Shown: positions 33,906-42,890, counted from the first letter of the stretch. The stretch: 64,000 nt of DNA from Algoriphagus sp. (GCA_018336015.1 JAGXQZ010000051.1:221187-285186), one strand, 5' to 3'. Notes: generated by a model not told the origin, from the letters alone. Numbers and translations are program-made.

Positions 33906-34487
33906 ATGAAAATCTGCTTTGCCACCAACAACAAGAAGAAAATCGAGGAAGTAAAAGCGGCCCTTGGGCCTGAGTTTGAACTCGTCTCTTTACAAGAAAT
34001 AGGTTGTGTGGAAGAACTTCCGGAAACAGGCAACACCCTTGATCATAATGCTTTTCAAAAAGCCCGCTATGTCAAAGAGAATTTTGGAGTGGATTGCTTT
34101 GCGGATGATACAGGCCTGGAAGTAGACGCTTTGGATGGTGCTCCGGGAGTGTATTCGGGTCGATTCGCAGGAGAACCACGCAGCGATGAGCGGAATATCG
34201 ACTTGCTTTTGGAGAAAATGGCGGGAAAAACCAATCGAAAGGCTAGGTTCCGCACCGTGATTGCCTTGATTTTGGAGGGAAAAGAATACCAGTTTGAAGG
34301 AATTGCTGAGGGCGAAATTCTAATGGAACGGATAGGCGAAAAGGGGTTTGGGTATGATCCTGTTTTTAAGCCAATCGGTTTTGACAAAACCTTTGCACAG
34401 CTTTCTTTGGAGGAAAAAAATGAAATTTCCCATCGGGGAAAAGCAGTAAAAGCACTAATCGAATTTCTCAACCATAGAAAATTCTGA
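33906..34487 (+). CDS. rdgB: RdgB/HAM1 non-canonical purine NTP pyrophosphatase
   Basis: 193 residues. It hydrolyses dITP, XTP and ITP to monophosphates and so keeps deaminated purines out of DNA and RNA. The start motif CFATNNKKKIEEVKAAL is the nucleotide-binding SxNxxK-type loop. DCFADDTGLEVDALDGAPGVYSGRFAG carries the metal- and base-binding residues, and GFGYDPVF plus SHRGKAVKAL close the site. The ATG at 33906 is supported by the promoter. The uridine kinase gene follows 33 bp downstream with its own -7 element. Confidence 0.95.
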   Translation: MKICFATNNKKKIEEVKAALGPEFELVSLQEIGCVEELPETGNTLDHNAFQKARYVKENFGVDCFADDTGLEVDALDGAPGVYSGRFAGEPRSDERNIDLLLEKMAGKTNRKARFRTVIALILEGKEYQFEGIAEGEILMERIGEKGFGYDPVFKPIGFDKTFAQLSLEEKNEISHRGKAVKALIEFLNHRKF

Positions 34488-34506
34488 GATCACGTTAAAA
34501 ATGAAT

Positions 34507-34514
34507 TAACTTTG
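34507..34514 (+). promoter_or_regulatory. Promoter -7 element of udk
   Basis: TAACTTTG, a perfect TAnnTTTG match, 6 nt before the ATG at 34521. No -33 was recognised. The transcript would be leaderless or nearly so. Confidence 0.5.
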
Positions 34515-34520
34515 ACGCCC

Positions 34521-35141
34521 ATGAAGAAGCCTTTCATCGTCGGGATCACAGGAGGTTCAGCCTCAGGAAAAACATTGTTTTTGGAGCGATTGCTCAGCAG
34601 CTTTGATCCAGGGGAAGTTTGTCTGATCTCACAGGACAACTATTACAAGCCTAGGCATCAGCAGCCAGTCGATGCGCAAGGCATTCACAATTTTGATACT
34701 CCTTTCAGCATTGATTTTGAGCAATATGCCACTGACATTCGAAAAATCCAGGAGGGAGAGATCGTTTTTCGGGAGGAATATACTTTTAACAACGCTGCAA
34801 AAAAGCCTAAACTTTTGACATTTTCCCCTGCACCGGTGGTGGTGGTGGAGGGAATTTTTGTGTTGTATTATCCGGAATTGGCAGATCTTCTGGATTTGAA
34901 AATTTTTATTGATGCCAAAGATCACATCAAACTCAAGCGTCGAATCATCCGGGATAAAGTAGAGCGAGGCTATGATTTGGACGATGTGCTCTATCGCTAC
35001 GAGATGCATGTGATGCCTACTTACGAAAAATACATCGAACCTTTCAAAAGTGAGTCAGATCTCATTGTTACCAACAACCAAAGCTTTGACCGTGCCCTCG
35101 ATGTGATCCGTACCTACCTGAGAGCCAAGTCAGGCCAATAG
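34521..35141 (+). CDS. udk: Uridine kinase
   Basis: 206-residue P-loop kinase that phosphorylates uridine and cytidine in pyrimidine salvage. The Walker A loop GGSASGKT lies near residue 10; SQDNYYK (about 37-43) and the NFDTPFSIDF motif are characteristic of Udk. RRIIRDKVERG is the lid. The frame can be extended to a TTG at 34512, but that codon lies in the -7 element, so the ATG at 34521 is chosen. It complements the nucleoside phosphorylase at 17.8 kb in uridine metabolism. Confidence 0.94.
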   Translation: MKKPFIVGITGGSASGKTLFLERLLSSFDPGEVCLISQDNYYKPRHQQPVDAQGIHNFDTPFSIDFEQYATDIRKIQEGEIVFREEYTFNNAAKKPKLLTFSPAPVVVVEGIFVLYYPELADLLDLKIFIDAKDHIKLKRRIIRDKVERGYDLDDVLYRYEMHVMPTYEKYIEPFKSESDLIVTNNQSFDRALDVIRTYLRAKSGQ

Positions 35142-35163
35142 CAAAAAATACCGAGCAAAAAGC

Positions 35164-35190
35164 TTGAATTTCAAATATTGTCTATATTTG
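35164..35190 (+). promoter_or_regulatory. Promoter of the small membrane-anchored protein gene
   Basis: TTG at 35164-35166, 16 nt spacer, TATATTTG at 35183-35190, a perfect -7 match. It ends 6 nt before the ATG at 35197 and fixes that start. Confidence 0.6.
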
Positions 35191-35196
35191 CCGCTC

Positions 35197-35541
35197 ATGA
35201 AAAACAGGACAATCTATAGCAACACCTTCCGACAGCGATTCTCCATGCTGATGGCTTTGTTGTTTTGCCTGTTTGTGTCGAGTATCGAATACATTCCTCA
35301 GCACGAAGAGGCTGTCAAATCAGAACAGTCTTCCGAAAATCCAGATCAGACTTTTTTAAATGTTGCGGTGGATGCAGTAGTACCCTTTGTACTGCATGTA
35401 GCTGACACTGTTCTTTATCTTATTTACCAGATTTTCAGTTTCGAATTCAAAATCCCTACTCATCAGGCGGTATCTGCTTTTTTCTCCAATCAGCTGATTG
35501 AGATTCTTTTTGAGCGGATCATTTCCACCAAGGGGCCCTGA
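35197..35541 (+). CDS. Hypothetical membrane-anchored protein
   Basis: 114 residues; family not recognised. A basic head (MKNRTIYSNTFRQR) precedes one clear membrane segment (about 17-33, SMLMALLFCLFVSSIEYI), an acidic linker (HEEAVKSEQSSENPD) and a second hydrophobic stretch (about 55-83). A perfect -7 promoter element lies 6 nt upstream of the chosen ATG; an upstream TTG at 35164 lies in the promoter. It precedes secDF by 92 bp, with no terminator between, so some read-through into secDF is possible. Confidence 0.6.
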   Translation: MKNRTIYSNTFRQRFSMLMALLFCLFVSSIEYIPQHEEAVKSEQSSENPDQTFLNVAVDAVVPFVLHVADTVLYLIYQIFSFEFKIPTHQAVSAFFSNQLIEILFERIISTKGP

Positions 35542-35633
35542 TCCTTTCACCATCTCGCGTTTATTTCCCTGTTTGGTTCTTTCCTGAGCCAACCATTCTC
35601 TTGTATTTATCAATCAATTAACTAGTTATCCTT

Positions 35634-38600
35634 ATGCAAAACAAAGGTGTCATTGTGTTTTTGACGGTGATTATTACGGCACTTTGCCTGTATTACCTGT
35701 CATTCACACTCGTATCCAATGGCGTTCAGCAAAAAGCAACCGAGTATGCTACTGACGCTTCCGGCAATGTTGACTTTGCCAAAAGAAGAGCTTATCTCGA
35801 CTCTGTCTGGAGACAGCCGGTATACAATTTTCTAGGTGCGGATTTTACCTATCAGGAAGTAAAAGAAACCGAGCTAGGTCTTGGACTTGACCTTCAGGGC
35901 GGGATGCACGTGACCTTGGAAGTTTCTCCTGTGGAAATTGTAAAAGGCATCGCGGGCAATCCAAAAGACGAGGCTTTCAACAAATCTGTGGACGAAGCAA
36001 GAGAGGAAGCCAAAACCTCCAATGCAAAATTCGTGGATCTTTTCTATGCTTCTTGGCAAAGAAACAATCCCGGTAAAAGCCTAAGCAGCATTTTCGCCAC
36101 AGCGGCCAACAGAGGTAGAATTTCCCTGGAATCTTCTGATTCGGACATCTTGGCCATCATCGACACGGAAGTAGAAAATGCGATTGATCGTTCCTTCAAC
36201 ATTCTCAGAACGCGTATTGACCGATTCGGTACATCTCAGCCAAACATTCAGCGAATCGCCGGTTCGGGCAGAATCCAGATCGAACTACCAGGTGCCGACA
36301 ATCAGGAGCGAGTTCGTAACCTCTTGCAGGGTGTAGCAAAGCTTCAGTTTTGGGAAGTTCTCGAACTCAATGAGTACGGCGGTGCTATCGAAACAATCAA
36401 CACTACCTGGGTTGCTGATCAAAAAGCATCAAAGTCAACCTCAACTGTTGCGGCCGACAGCACAGCCAGTGACAGTACTGCAGGTGACTCCACAGCAGTA
36501 GTTTCTCCTGAAGATTCTCTTAGAAATGCGCTTGAAAAGCAGTTGGAGCAAATCGATCCAACGAATTCAACCGGTACGGTTTCTCCGTTGATTACTTTGA
36601 TGAAAGCCAATTACGGCTTGGTATACGATGTAAGAGACACGGTAATCATCAACAGAATTCTGAAAAATGAACGTTACAAGTCTTTCCTTCCAAGAGACCT
36701 AAAGCTCCTTTGGGGCGTAAAGCCAACCACCGCTGAAGACGGAACAGAGGTATTGGAGCTGTATGCAATCAAACTAAACAAAGGTTCTGATCAAGCACCT
36801 TTGGAAGGTGATGTGGTAACGGATGCCCGTCAGACACTGGATCAGACTTCCCGCCCAGCAGTATCCATGCAAATGAATGCTGAAGGTGCCAGAAAATGGA
36901 GAAAACTTACCTCTGAAAATGTAGGCCGAAGAATCGCTGTAGTCTTGGATGACTATGTGTATACTGCACCGATGGTAAATGGTGAAATCCCTAACGGACA
37001 ATCAGAAATCTCCGGAAACTTCACCCTATTGGAAGCACAAGATTTGGCCAACATCCTAAAGTCGGGTTCACTTCCGGCTCCAACTCAAATCGTGGAAGAG
37101 AGCATCATTGGACCTACCCTAGGTAAAGAAGCACAAAGTCAAGGTATCATCTCCATGATCGCTGGTTTGGTATTGGTAGTCTTGTTTATGGCTGCTTATT
37201 ACAGCAAGGGAGGTTTGGTTGCTATTGCAGCCTTGGTGTTCAACATTTTCTTCATTCTTGGTATCCTTGCCCAGCTTGGTACGGCCTTGACCTTGCCTGG
37301 TATCGCGGGTATCGTATTGACCATTGGTATGTCAATTGACGCCAACGTATTGATCTTTGAGCGTATCAAAGAAGAACTTCGAAACGGTGTAGGCTTGATG
37401 GCTTCCATTCAGGCAGGTTATAGCAAAGCATTCTCTGCGATTTTGGATGGTAACGTAACGACCTTCTTGACTGGAGCGATTCTTTACGCCTTGGGTCAGG
37501 GTCCTGTAAAGGGCTTTGCAATCGTATTGATGATCGGTATTGCTTGCTCGTTCTTCTCTTCTGTGTTTATCACTCGAGTGATTGTATCATGGATGACCAA
37601 AAAAGGAGATAAGAGTACGATCAATTTCTCGGCGCCATTTGCAAAAAATGCACTTACTAGCCTGAACATTGACTTCTTGAGCAAGAGAAAGCTTGCCTAT
37701 ACTGTTTCTTCCACCATCATTGTAATTGGTTTGGCCATAGCTGCAATCAATGGGTTGAAGTTTGGTGTCGATTTCACTGGTGGCCGTTCTTATGTAGTAG
37801 CTTTCAATGAACCTGTGGTGCCTTCTGACCTGAAAGTAGGTTTGGATGGTGAATTTGACGGGTCAGTAGAGGTAAAAACCTATGGAGCTAGCAATACACT
37901 CAAGGTAACCACTTCCTATCTCATCAATGAAGACGACGACGCTTCCAACAAAGAGGTGGAAAGCAAAGTAAAAGAAGGAATTGCTAACGTAACAGGATTT
38001 ACCTATGTAGAAAATGCCGAGCAAATTGGTGACAAGCAATTCTCCATTACCGGTTCATCCAAAGTAGGAGCAACAGTGGCTGATGACATCAAAGCCTCTT
38101 CTGCTGAAGCAATGATTGCTGCTTTGATCGCGATCTTCCTATACATTTTGTTGAGATTCCGTAAGTGGCAGTTCTCCTTGGGATCCATCATTGCATTGGT
38201 TCACGATGCATTGTTCGTAATCGCAGCATTTGCTATTGCGAGTGCATTCGGTGCCACATTTGAGATCGATCAGGTGTTTGTTGCTGCGATCTTGACCGTG
38301 ATCGGTTATTCGATCAACGATACGGTGATCGTATTTGACCGAATCCGTGAGAACCTAGAAAACCGCGGGACTGGCAAGTTGACCAAAGTATTCAACGACT
38401 CTATCAATCAGACTTTGGGCCGTACCTTAATCACCTCATTTACCACCTTGATCGTAGTGATTGTATTGCTCTTCTTTGGTGGTGAAGTATTGAGAGGCTT
38501 CTCTTTTGCCTTGTTTGTAGGTATTACCGTAGGTACCTTCTCCTCTATTTACATCGCTACGCCTGTGGTAGTAGACTTGATGAAGAAAGAGTTGGAAAAT

Positions 38601-38636
38601 GAACCTGCTCAAAAAGAAGTCAAAAAAGGAGCTTAA
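35634..38636 (+). CDS. secDF: Protein translocase SecDF fusion
   Basis: 1000-residue inner-membrane protein that couples the proton gradient to the late steps of Sec export. The SecD half begins with one membrane segment, GLGLDLQGGMHVTLEV, then the periplasmic P1 region (RTRIDRFGTSQPNI) and five more segments with SIDANVLIFERIKEE. The SecF half starts near 690 with FGVDFTGGRSYVV and contains YSINDTVIVFDRIREN. A Ser/Thr/Ala-rich insert near 260-290 in the periplasmic part is unusually low in complexity. The SecD-SecF fusion is typical of Bacteroidota. A strong terminator follows. Confidence 0.96.
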   Translation: MQNKGVIVFLTVIITALCLYYLSFTLVSNGVQQKATEYATDASGNVDFAKRRAYLDSVWRQPVYNFLGADFTYQEVKETELGLGLDLQGGMHVTLEVSPVEIVKGIAGNPKDEAFNKSVDEAREEAKTSNAKFVDLFYASWQRNNPGKSLSSIFATAANRGRISLESSDSDILAIIDTEVENAIDRSFNILRTRIDRFGTSQPNIQRIAGSGRIQIELPGADNQERVRNLLQGVAKLQFWEVLELNEYGGAIETINTTWVADQKASKSTSTVAADSTASDSTAGDSTAVVSPEDSLRNALEKQLEQIDPTNSTGTVSPLITLMKANYGLVYDVRDTVIINRILKNERYKSFLPRDLKLLWGVKPTTAEDGTEVLELYAIKLNKGSDQAPLEGDVVTDARQTLDQTSRPAVSMQMNAEGARKWRKLTSENVGRRIAVVLDDYVYTAPMVNGEIPNGQSEISGNFTLLEAQDLANILKSGSLPAPTQIVEESIIGPTLGKEAQSQGIISMIAGLVLVVLFMAAYYSKGGLVAIAALVFNIFFILGILAQLGTALTLPGIAGIVLTIGMSIDANVLIFERIKEELRNGVGLMASIQAGYSKAFSAILDGNVTTFLTGAILYALGQGPVKGFAIVLMIGIACSFFSSVFITRVIVSWMTKKGDKSTINFSAPFAKNALTSLNIDFLSKRKLAYTVSSTIIVIGLAIAAINGLKFGVDFTGGRSYVVAFNEPVVPSDLKVGLDGEFDGSVEVKTYGASNTLKVTTSYLINEDDDASNKEVESKVKEGIANVTGFTYVENAEQIGDKQFSITGSSKVGATVADDIKASSAEAMIAALIAIFLYILLRFRKWQFSLGSIIALVHDALFVIAAFAIASAFGATFEIDQVFVAAILTVIGYSINDTVIVFDRIRENLENRGTGKLTKVFNDSINQTLGRTLITSFTTLIVVIVLLFFGGEVLRGFSFALFVGITVGTFSSIYIATPVVVDLMKKELENEPAQKEVKKGA

Positions 38637-38659
38637 TTTCTAAAATCGATCAGTTTATA

Positions 38660-38688
38660 GGAGTGGGAGAAATCTCACTCCTTTTTTT
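38660..38688 (+). terminator. Rho-independent terminator after secDF
   Basis: Stem GGAGTGGGA / TCTCACTCC (one G-T pair) with a GAAA-type loop, then seven T. Confidence 0.9.
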
Positions 38689-38752
38689 GTCCTGTTTTGT
38701 ATAAATCCAGTATCTTTTGGTCATCAAACAAACAAACTTTTATCAACAAACT

Positions 38753-39115
38753 ATGAAAATCAGCAAAGCAGACTTCGAACAGATGAAGGGGAAGTATGAT
38801 CAGGAAGTAAAAAAGGGGAAACCTGCAAAAGACAAGAAAGGTGATGTAACTAATCAAACAGACTGGATATTTTTTGATCGAAGCACCTTGGAAGAGATTC
38901 TGGCTGATTCAAATGCAACTGGAATCAAATTCTATTTCACCGAATACACTGAAGCAACTGCCAAAGCTTTTTATCCAGAAAATCCAGATCAGTATGTTGG
39001 CAGAATAAACCTAGTCATGACTGCCTCAGGCGATGGACAAGGTGATATCTTAGATGCAAGCGGTGATCCCAGCTATTTCAACAAGGGGCAAATGTGTCCA
39101 CCGCATTGCCAATAA
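38753..39115 (+). CDS. Small protein with C-terminal CPPHC motif
   Basis: 120 residues, soluble, function unknown. It starts MKISKADFEQMKGKYDQEVK, continues with DWIFFDRSTLEEILA and GIKFYFTEYT, and ends in GQMCPPHCQ. Similar small Bacteroidota proteins ending in CPP-x-C are familiar as unnamed families; the terminal Cys pair could bind metal or serve redox. The ATG at 38753 is preferred over a start at 38717 because it matches the likely family start. It lies upstream of a 7TM protein, histidine kinase and response regulator on the same strand, 14 bp before the first, so it is probably part of that signalling cluster. Confidence 0.7.
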   Translation: MKISKADFEQMKGKYDQEVKKGKPAKDKKGDVTNQTDWIFFDRSTLEEILADSNATGIKFYFTEYTEATAKAFYPENPDQYVGRINLVMTASGDGQGDILDASGDPSYFNKGQMCPPHCQ

Positions 39116-39129
39116 TTAGTTGAATTACT

Positions 39130-39888
39130 GTGCTTAGCAACTTGAAGAACATCATTTTTGGAGGTCCCTATTTTCTTTCAATTAACACAATTGGATTTTT
39201 AGGGATCTTTTTTTTTCTGATTTTACCCTTTTCGAAAAAAATAAAGACAGAAAACTATCTGCCTTTCTTACTACTGATTTTAGTAATCTCATACGAGGAC
39301 TTTGCCCGTTATTTAACAGTCGATAAGGCCCTAAATCAAAAAATTCACGAATGGCTGTTCGATGTTCCTTTTCAGGGATGGAATGTTTGGGCTTACAATC
39401 TGTTTTATGGACAGATTTCTAAATTTCTCTTTCTATTTATCATTTTAAATCAAGTCCAAAATCAACGACTTCGTAACGCTATCCATGGAATCTGGAGCTT
39501 CTTTTTGCTATTCTGTATCCTACTCCAATTACTTGAATTGGAACCACTTTATGGGCTCCAACCGATAATTGGAGGTATTGGAAATGCTTGTATCATCATC
39601 GCCTGTTGCCTTTTTTTCATAGATCTGATCACCTCAGATTTTTACTTGGAAAAGGACCCACTGGTACTTTGGCAGTTTTGGTTTGCCACCTTGACCCTTT
39701 TTCAGACCAGTCTTGTATTTCTTTCAGAAGTGTCATACGAATACCTAATATTTAGTAATACCTCCTTGTATAATTCATTGGTATATATTTCTCAGTTTTT
39801 GTACACCTCCACCATGGGTTTAATTGTCGCTAAATTCATCTCTGAATTGATGCTTAAATCAGCTAAAAAAATCAGACAAAATGCTTGA
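39130..39888 (+). CDS. Seven-transmembrane protein coupled to a histidine kinase
   Basis: 252 residues with seven predicted membrane segments (about 15-34, 43-57, 85-107, 117-137, 142-166, 174-199, 213-240) and no soluble domain. It resembles the stand-alone membrane sensor parts of Bacteroidota kinases, but no named family was recognised. The start is a GTG at 39130; no ATG is available near it. The last 8 bp overlap the histidine kinase gene, so the two proteins are made in step. Likely role: ligand sensor or membrane partner of the kinase (inference). Confidence 0.7.
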   Translation: MLSNLKNIIFGGPYFLSINTIGFLGIFFFLILPFSKKIKTENYLPFLLLILVISYEDFARYLTVDKALNQKIHEWLFDVPFQGWNVWAYNLFYGQISKFLFLFIILNQVQNQRLRNAIHGIWSFFLLFCILLQLLELEPLYGLQPIIGGIGNACIIIACCLFFIDLITSDFYLEKDPLVLWQFWFATLTLFQTSLVFLSEVSYEYLIFSNTSLYNSLVYISQFLYTSTMGLIVAKFISELMLKSAKKIRQNA

Positions 39889-40636
39889 ACAAGGAGATCA
39901 AATTGGCTTTTTGATCGTATCAGGCACATTTTTGACGGCAATGATGGGGACGTTCATCGTAGCCATGGTCGTGCTCCACCGTCAGCGACAAGTCCAGAAC
40001 CGTCAGAAGATCGACAACTTAAAATCGGAGTACGAAAAGACTCTTCTCAACATCGAAAATGAAATCCAGCAAGAAACCCTGACCCAGGTCGGAAGAGAAC
40101 TCCACGACAACATCGGGCAGCTGCTTTCTTTGGCCAAACTCAATCTCAATTCGCCCAAGCCTGAAAAACAGGCAGAAGGAAAAGAATTCATCAACCAAAT
40201 CATCAAAGAGGTACGTGCGCTTTCCAAAACATTAAATCTGGATTGGGTAGAAGAAATTAGCATGGATGATTTCATCAGGCAACAATTGCATCGAATCGAA
40301 TCCACAGGATATTGCCAAACTCTATTTGACTCGGATCAGTCCTTCAATGAACTTTCAAAAGACAGTAAGCTGGTCATGATCCGTGTGATTCAGGAATGCC
40401 TCAATAATGCCATCAAGCATGCCTCTCCCGATCAGATACAAATCAAGATTTACAAAGAAGACTCCCTCAGAAAAATTGACATTATAGACAATGGACGGGG
40501 ATTTGATACTTCTATCCAATCAAGGGGAAGTGGCATGACTAATCTCAAAAAACGAATGGAAACCATTGGTGGCTCTATTCTCTTGTCATCCGTACCCGGA
40601 AAAGGAACACACATCACATTGAGTTTGGCTTTTTAG
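39881..40636 (+). CDS. Sensor histidine kinase, HisKA_3 type
   Basis: 251-residue kinase with one N-terminal membrane segment (about 10-31), a coiled-coil linker (40-70), the HisKA_3 dimerisation helix with His75 in GRELHDNIGQLLSLAKL, and a HATPase_c domain: N box ECLNNAIKHA, G1 box IDNGRGFD and G2 GSGMTNLKKRME. It has no input domain of its own, so sensing is probably done by the 7TM protein whose gene overlaps upstream by 8 bp. The NarL-type regulator gene 62 bp downstream is the expected phosphate acceptor. Confidence 0.93.
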   Translation: MLEQGDQIGFLIVSGTFLTAMMGTFIVAMVVLHRQRQVQNRQKIDNLKSEYEKTLLNIENEIQQETLTQVGRELHDNIGQLLSLAKLNLNSPKPEKQAEGKEFINQIIKEVRALSKTLNLDWVEEISMDDFIRQQLHRIESTGYCQTLFDSDQSFNELSKDSKLVMIRVIQECLNNAIKHASPDQIQIKIYKEDSLRKIDIIDNGRGFDTSIQSRGSGMTNLKKRMETIGGSILLSSVPGKGTHITLSLAF

Positions 40637-40698
40637 TTTCCGATGCCTACTTTCATCGTAATTCTTGATTCTGTAAATAACACCAATCTCACCCTGAC

Positions 40699-41325
40699 AT
40701 GATCCGAGTAGCGCTGGCCGATGACCACAAGCTTTTTGTTAAAGGATTGGAGGGCCTCATTGAGGAAAATCCCGGGTTTAAGGTTCAGGGAGTTTATCCC
40801 AACGGCAAAGAACTTTTGGAGTGCTTGGAAACACTGGAAGTGGATGTGATCCTTACAGATCTTAACATGCCAATCATCGACGGCTTTGGTGTGCTCAAAC
40901 ATGCTAAAAAGCATTATCCGGACATCAAGGTAATCGTGCTTTCGATGTATGATGATGAAAAGATTTTTAAAGAAACAATGAAACTTGGTGCTGACGCATT
41001 TTTACTCAAGGATGCAGATCCCGATGAATTGATTTTCACCATCAATGAAGTGTTTGAGGGCAGGTATGTGAAGAATTTTGAGCGGGTCATTCAGCAATCA
41101 AACCAAGCACCGTTTTTTGATGCATTCAGAGAAAAATACAGGCTCTCCAGAAGGGAAGCCCAGATTCTCAAAATGATCAGTGAAGGAATGCCAAACAAGG
41201 AAATAGCTGATTCTCTTTCCTTGAGTGTGCAGACGATCGAGACTCACCGAAAAAACATCAACCAAAAACTCCAAGTCAGTTCATTGATGGACCTTATCAA
41301 CAAGGTCAACGAAATGAATCTGTAA
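40699..41325 (+). CDS. Response regulator, NarL/FixJ (LuxR HTH) family
   Basis: 208 residues. The receiver domain (1-120) has the acidic pair in ALADDH, phosphoacceptor Asp54 in VILTDLNMP, Thr/Ser in VIVLSMYDDE and Lys in FLLKDA. The LuxR-type HTH (about 145-205) reads LSRREAQILKMISEGMPNKEIA...VQTIETHRKNI. It should bind promoter DNA when phosphorylated by the kinase encoded just upstream. The Gfo/Idh/MocA gene starts 10 bp after its stop and may share the transcript. Confidence 0.94.
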   Translation: MIRVALADDHKLFVKGLEGLIEENPGFKVQGVYPNGKELLECLETLEVDVILTDLNMPIIDGFGVLKHAKKHYPDIKVIVLSMYDDEKIFKETMKLGADAFLLKDADPDELIFTINEVFEGRYVKNFERVIQQSNQAPFFDAFREKYRLSRREAQILKMISEGMPNKEIADSLSLSVQTIETHRKNINQKLQVSSLMDLINKVNEMNL

Positions 41326-41335
41326 ATTAATCCCC

Positions 41336-42382
41336 ATGAAGAAGCCTATCAAAACCGCCCTGATCGGCTATGGATCCGTGGCAGAAAAAATGCATGCCCC
41401 ACTCATCGAGGTCTGTCCTGATTTGGATTTTGTCGCTGTAGTTGAACGAAACGGAACAAGATGTGAAGAAAAATACCCTCATGTAACCACCTTCAAGAGC
41501 CTCGAAGAGCTCCTCCAAGCTGATGCTGCTGATCTTATTTGCATCACGACACCCAACGAATTTCACTTTCCAATGGCTAAGCAGTGTCTTTTGGCAGGAA
41601 AACATGTCGTCGTGGACAAACCGGTGACTGTGCACTCTTGGGAGGCGGAGGAGCTTCAGAAAATTGCTTCAGAAAAGGGATTGATATGCAGCGTCTTCCA
41701 TAATCGTCGATACGATGGAGACATTCGGACAGTACAAAAATTGGTGGCCGAAAACACCCTGGGAAGACTGGTCTACCTGGAGTCGCATTTTGATCGCTTC
41801 AGACCGCAAGTCTCAGAAAACTGGAGGGAAAAAGAAGTTCCCGGAAATGGAATCACTTATGACTTGGGCGTCCACTTGATCGATCAGATTGTATTGCTCT
41901 TTGGTGTGCCTGAAAGCATTTTCGCAGACATCCAAAAGCAGCGAACTAATGCTGTTTCGGATGATTACTTTGATATTTCACTTTTTTACCCCGACTTCAA
42001 AGCAAGAGTCACAGCAGGAGTTCTGGTCAATGTGGCCACCCCAAAATTTCTCCTTTTGGGAGAAAAAGGAAGCTACCAGAAGTTTTTCCTGGACGTACAA
42101 GAGCAGGCTTTCAAAGACGGCAGAAAGCCGGAAGGCGTGGATTGGGGTGTGGATCCGGAGGAGCGATGGGGAAAACTTTATCTGGAAAATGAAACACGCC
42201 CATTGCCTACAGAAAACGGAGATTACCGGATTTTCTATCAAAATGTTGCGGATGCCATATACCAAAGCGCTCCACTTCAGGTGACTTTACCTCAGACAAT
42301 TACAGTGTTAAAGCTGATCGAAGTGGCATTTCTTTCTGCACAAGAAGGAAGAAAAATCCACCAACAAGAGGGATCTTGGTGA
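41336..42382 (+). CDS. Gfo/Idh/MocA family oxidoreductase
   Basis: 348-residue NAD(P)-dependent sugar or inositol dehydrogenase. The N-terminal Rossmann motif is ALIGYGSVAEKMHAPLI, the catalytic lysine region is VVVDKPVTVHSWEA (EKP-type motif), and NGITYDLGVHLIDQI supplies the second catalytic group of the C-terminal domain. The closest resemblance is to the YdgJ/scyllo-inositol dehydrogenase branch, but the substrate is not certain. It lies 10 bp downstream of the response regulator gene, so it may be cotranscribed with the signalling genes. Confidence 0.88.
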   Translation: MKKPIKTALIGYGSVAEKMHAPLIEVCPDLDFVAVVERNGTRCEEKYPHVTTFKSLEELLQADAADLICITTPNEFHFPMAKQCLLAGKHVVVDKPVTVHSWEAEELQKIASEKGLICSVFHNRRYDGDIRTVQKLVAENTLGRLVYLESHFDRFRPQVSENWREKEVPGNGITYDLGVHLIDQIVLLFGVPESIFADIQKQRTNAVSDDYFDISLFYPDFKARVTAGVLVNVATPKFLLLGEKGSYQKFFLDVQEQAFKDGRKPEGVDWGVDPEERWGKLYLENETRPLPTENGDYRIFYQNVADAIYQSAPLQVTLPQTITVLKLIEVAFLSAQEGRKIHQQEGSW

Positions 42383-42398
42383 TCAAATTGGCTTGGAC

Positions 42399-42428
42399 TT
42401 TGCCAAATGCTGGGTTCAACCAACTTTG
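42399..42428 (+). promoter_or_regulatory. Promoter of the small exported protein gene
   Basis: TTTG at 42399-42402, 18 nt spacer, CAACTTTG at 42421-42428 (one mismatch to TAnnTTTG), 6 nt before the ATG at 42435. Confidence 0.6.
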
Positions 42429-42434
42429 TTTACC

Positions 42435-42872
42435 ATGAAAAAACTGTTTTTAGCCTCCCTCTTTTTCTTGGGACTCATTCACTTCTCCTTCGCACAGGTC
42501 AGCGTCGGGGTCAATTTGCAGAATACCCGCAATTTCATCACAGTAGGCACCAATCCGGACAAAGAATTTTTCTTTGACGGCCGACTTGGGCTAGGAAGAG
42601 AAATTGGGCTTGAACTCGTAGGGGCCTACAATTTTGTCCAAAAAAGCAATGCCAATGCCTACGTAGGATTGGGCTTGGGTCTTTTTGATCACTACCATCC
42701 CCGCAAGGACAGGTATTACGATGAGACGTATTTCGCCATTCCTTTTGGAGCCTTGATCAAACCTTTTGACAATAAGAATTTTGGAATCCTGATCGAAGCC
42801 GCCCCGATCCTTTACGACGACTATGGAAGCTATCTCCGTGGTGGGATCGGGTTTAAGTACACCTTTAGGTAA
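42435..42872 (+). CDS. Hypothetical exported protein, outer-membrane beta-barrel-like
   Basis: 145 residues. A signal peptide (to about residue 21, HFSFAQ) precedes alternating polar/apolar strands with Gly-rich turns (DGRLGLGREIGLELVGAYNF, YVGLGLGLFDHY) and an end in GGIGFKYTFR, with an aromatic near the C-terminus. This looks like a small eight-stranded outer-membrane barrel, but no family can be named. The ATG at 42435 is fixed by the promoter; an upstream TTG lies before the -33 element. A strong terminator follows. Confidence 0.7.
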   Translation: MKKLFLASLFFLGLIHFSFAQVSVGVNLQNTRNFITVGTNPDKEFFFDGRLGLGREIGLELVGAYNFVQKSNANAYVGLGLGLFDHYHPRKDRYYDETYFAIPFGALIKPFDNKNFGILIEAAPILYDDYGSYLRGGIGFKYTFR

Positions 42873-42890
42873 CCCAAACGGATTCTCAAG

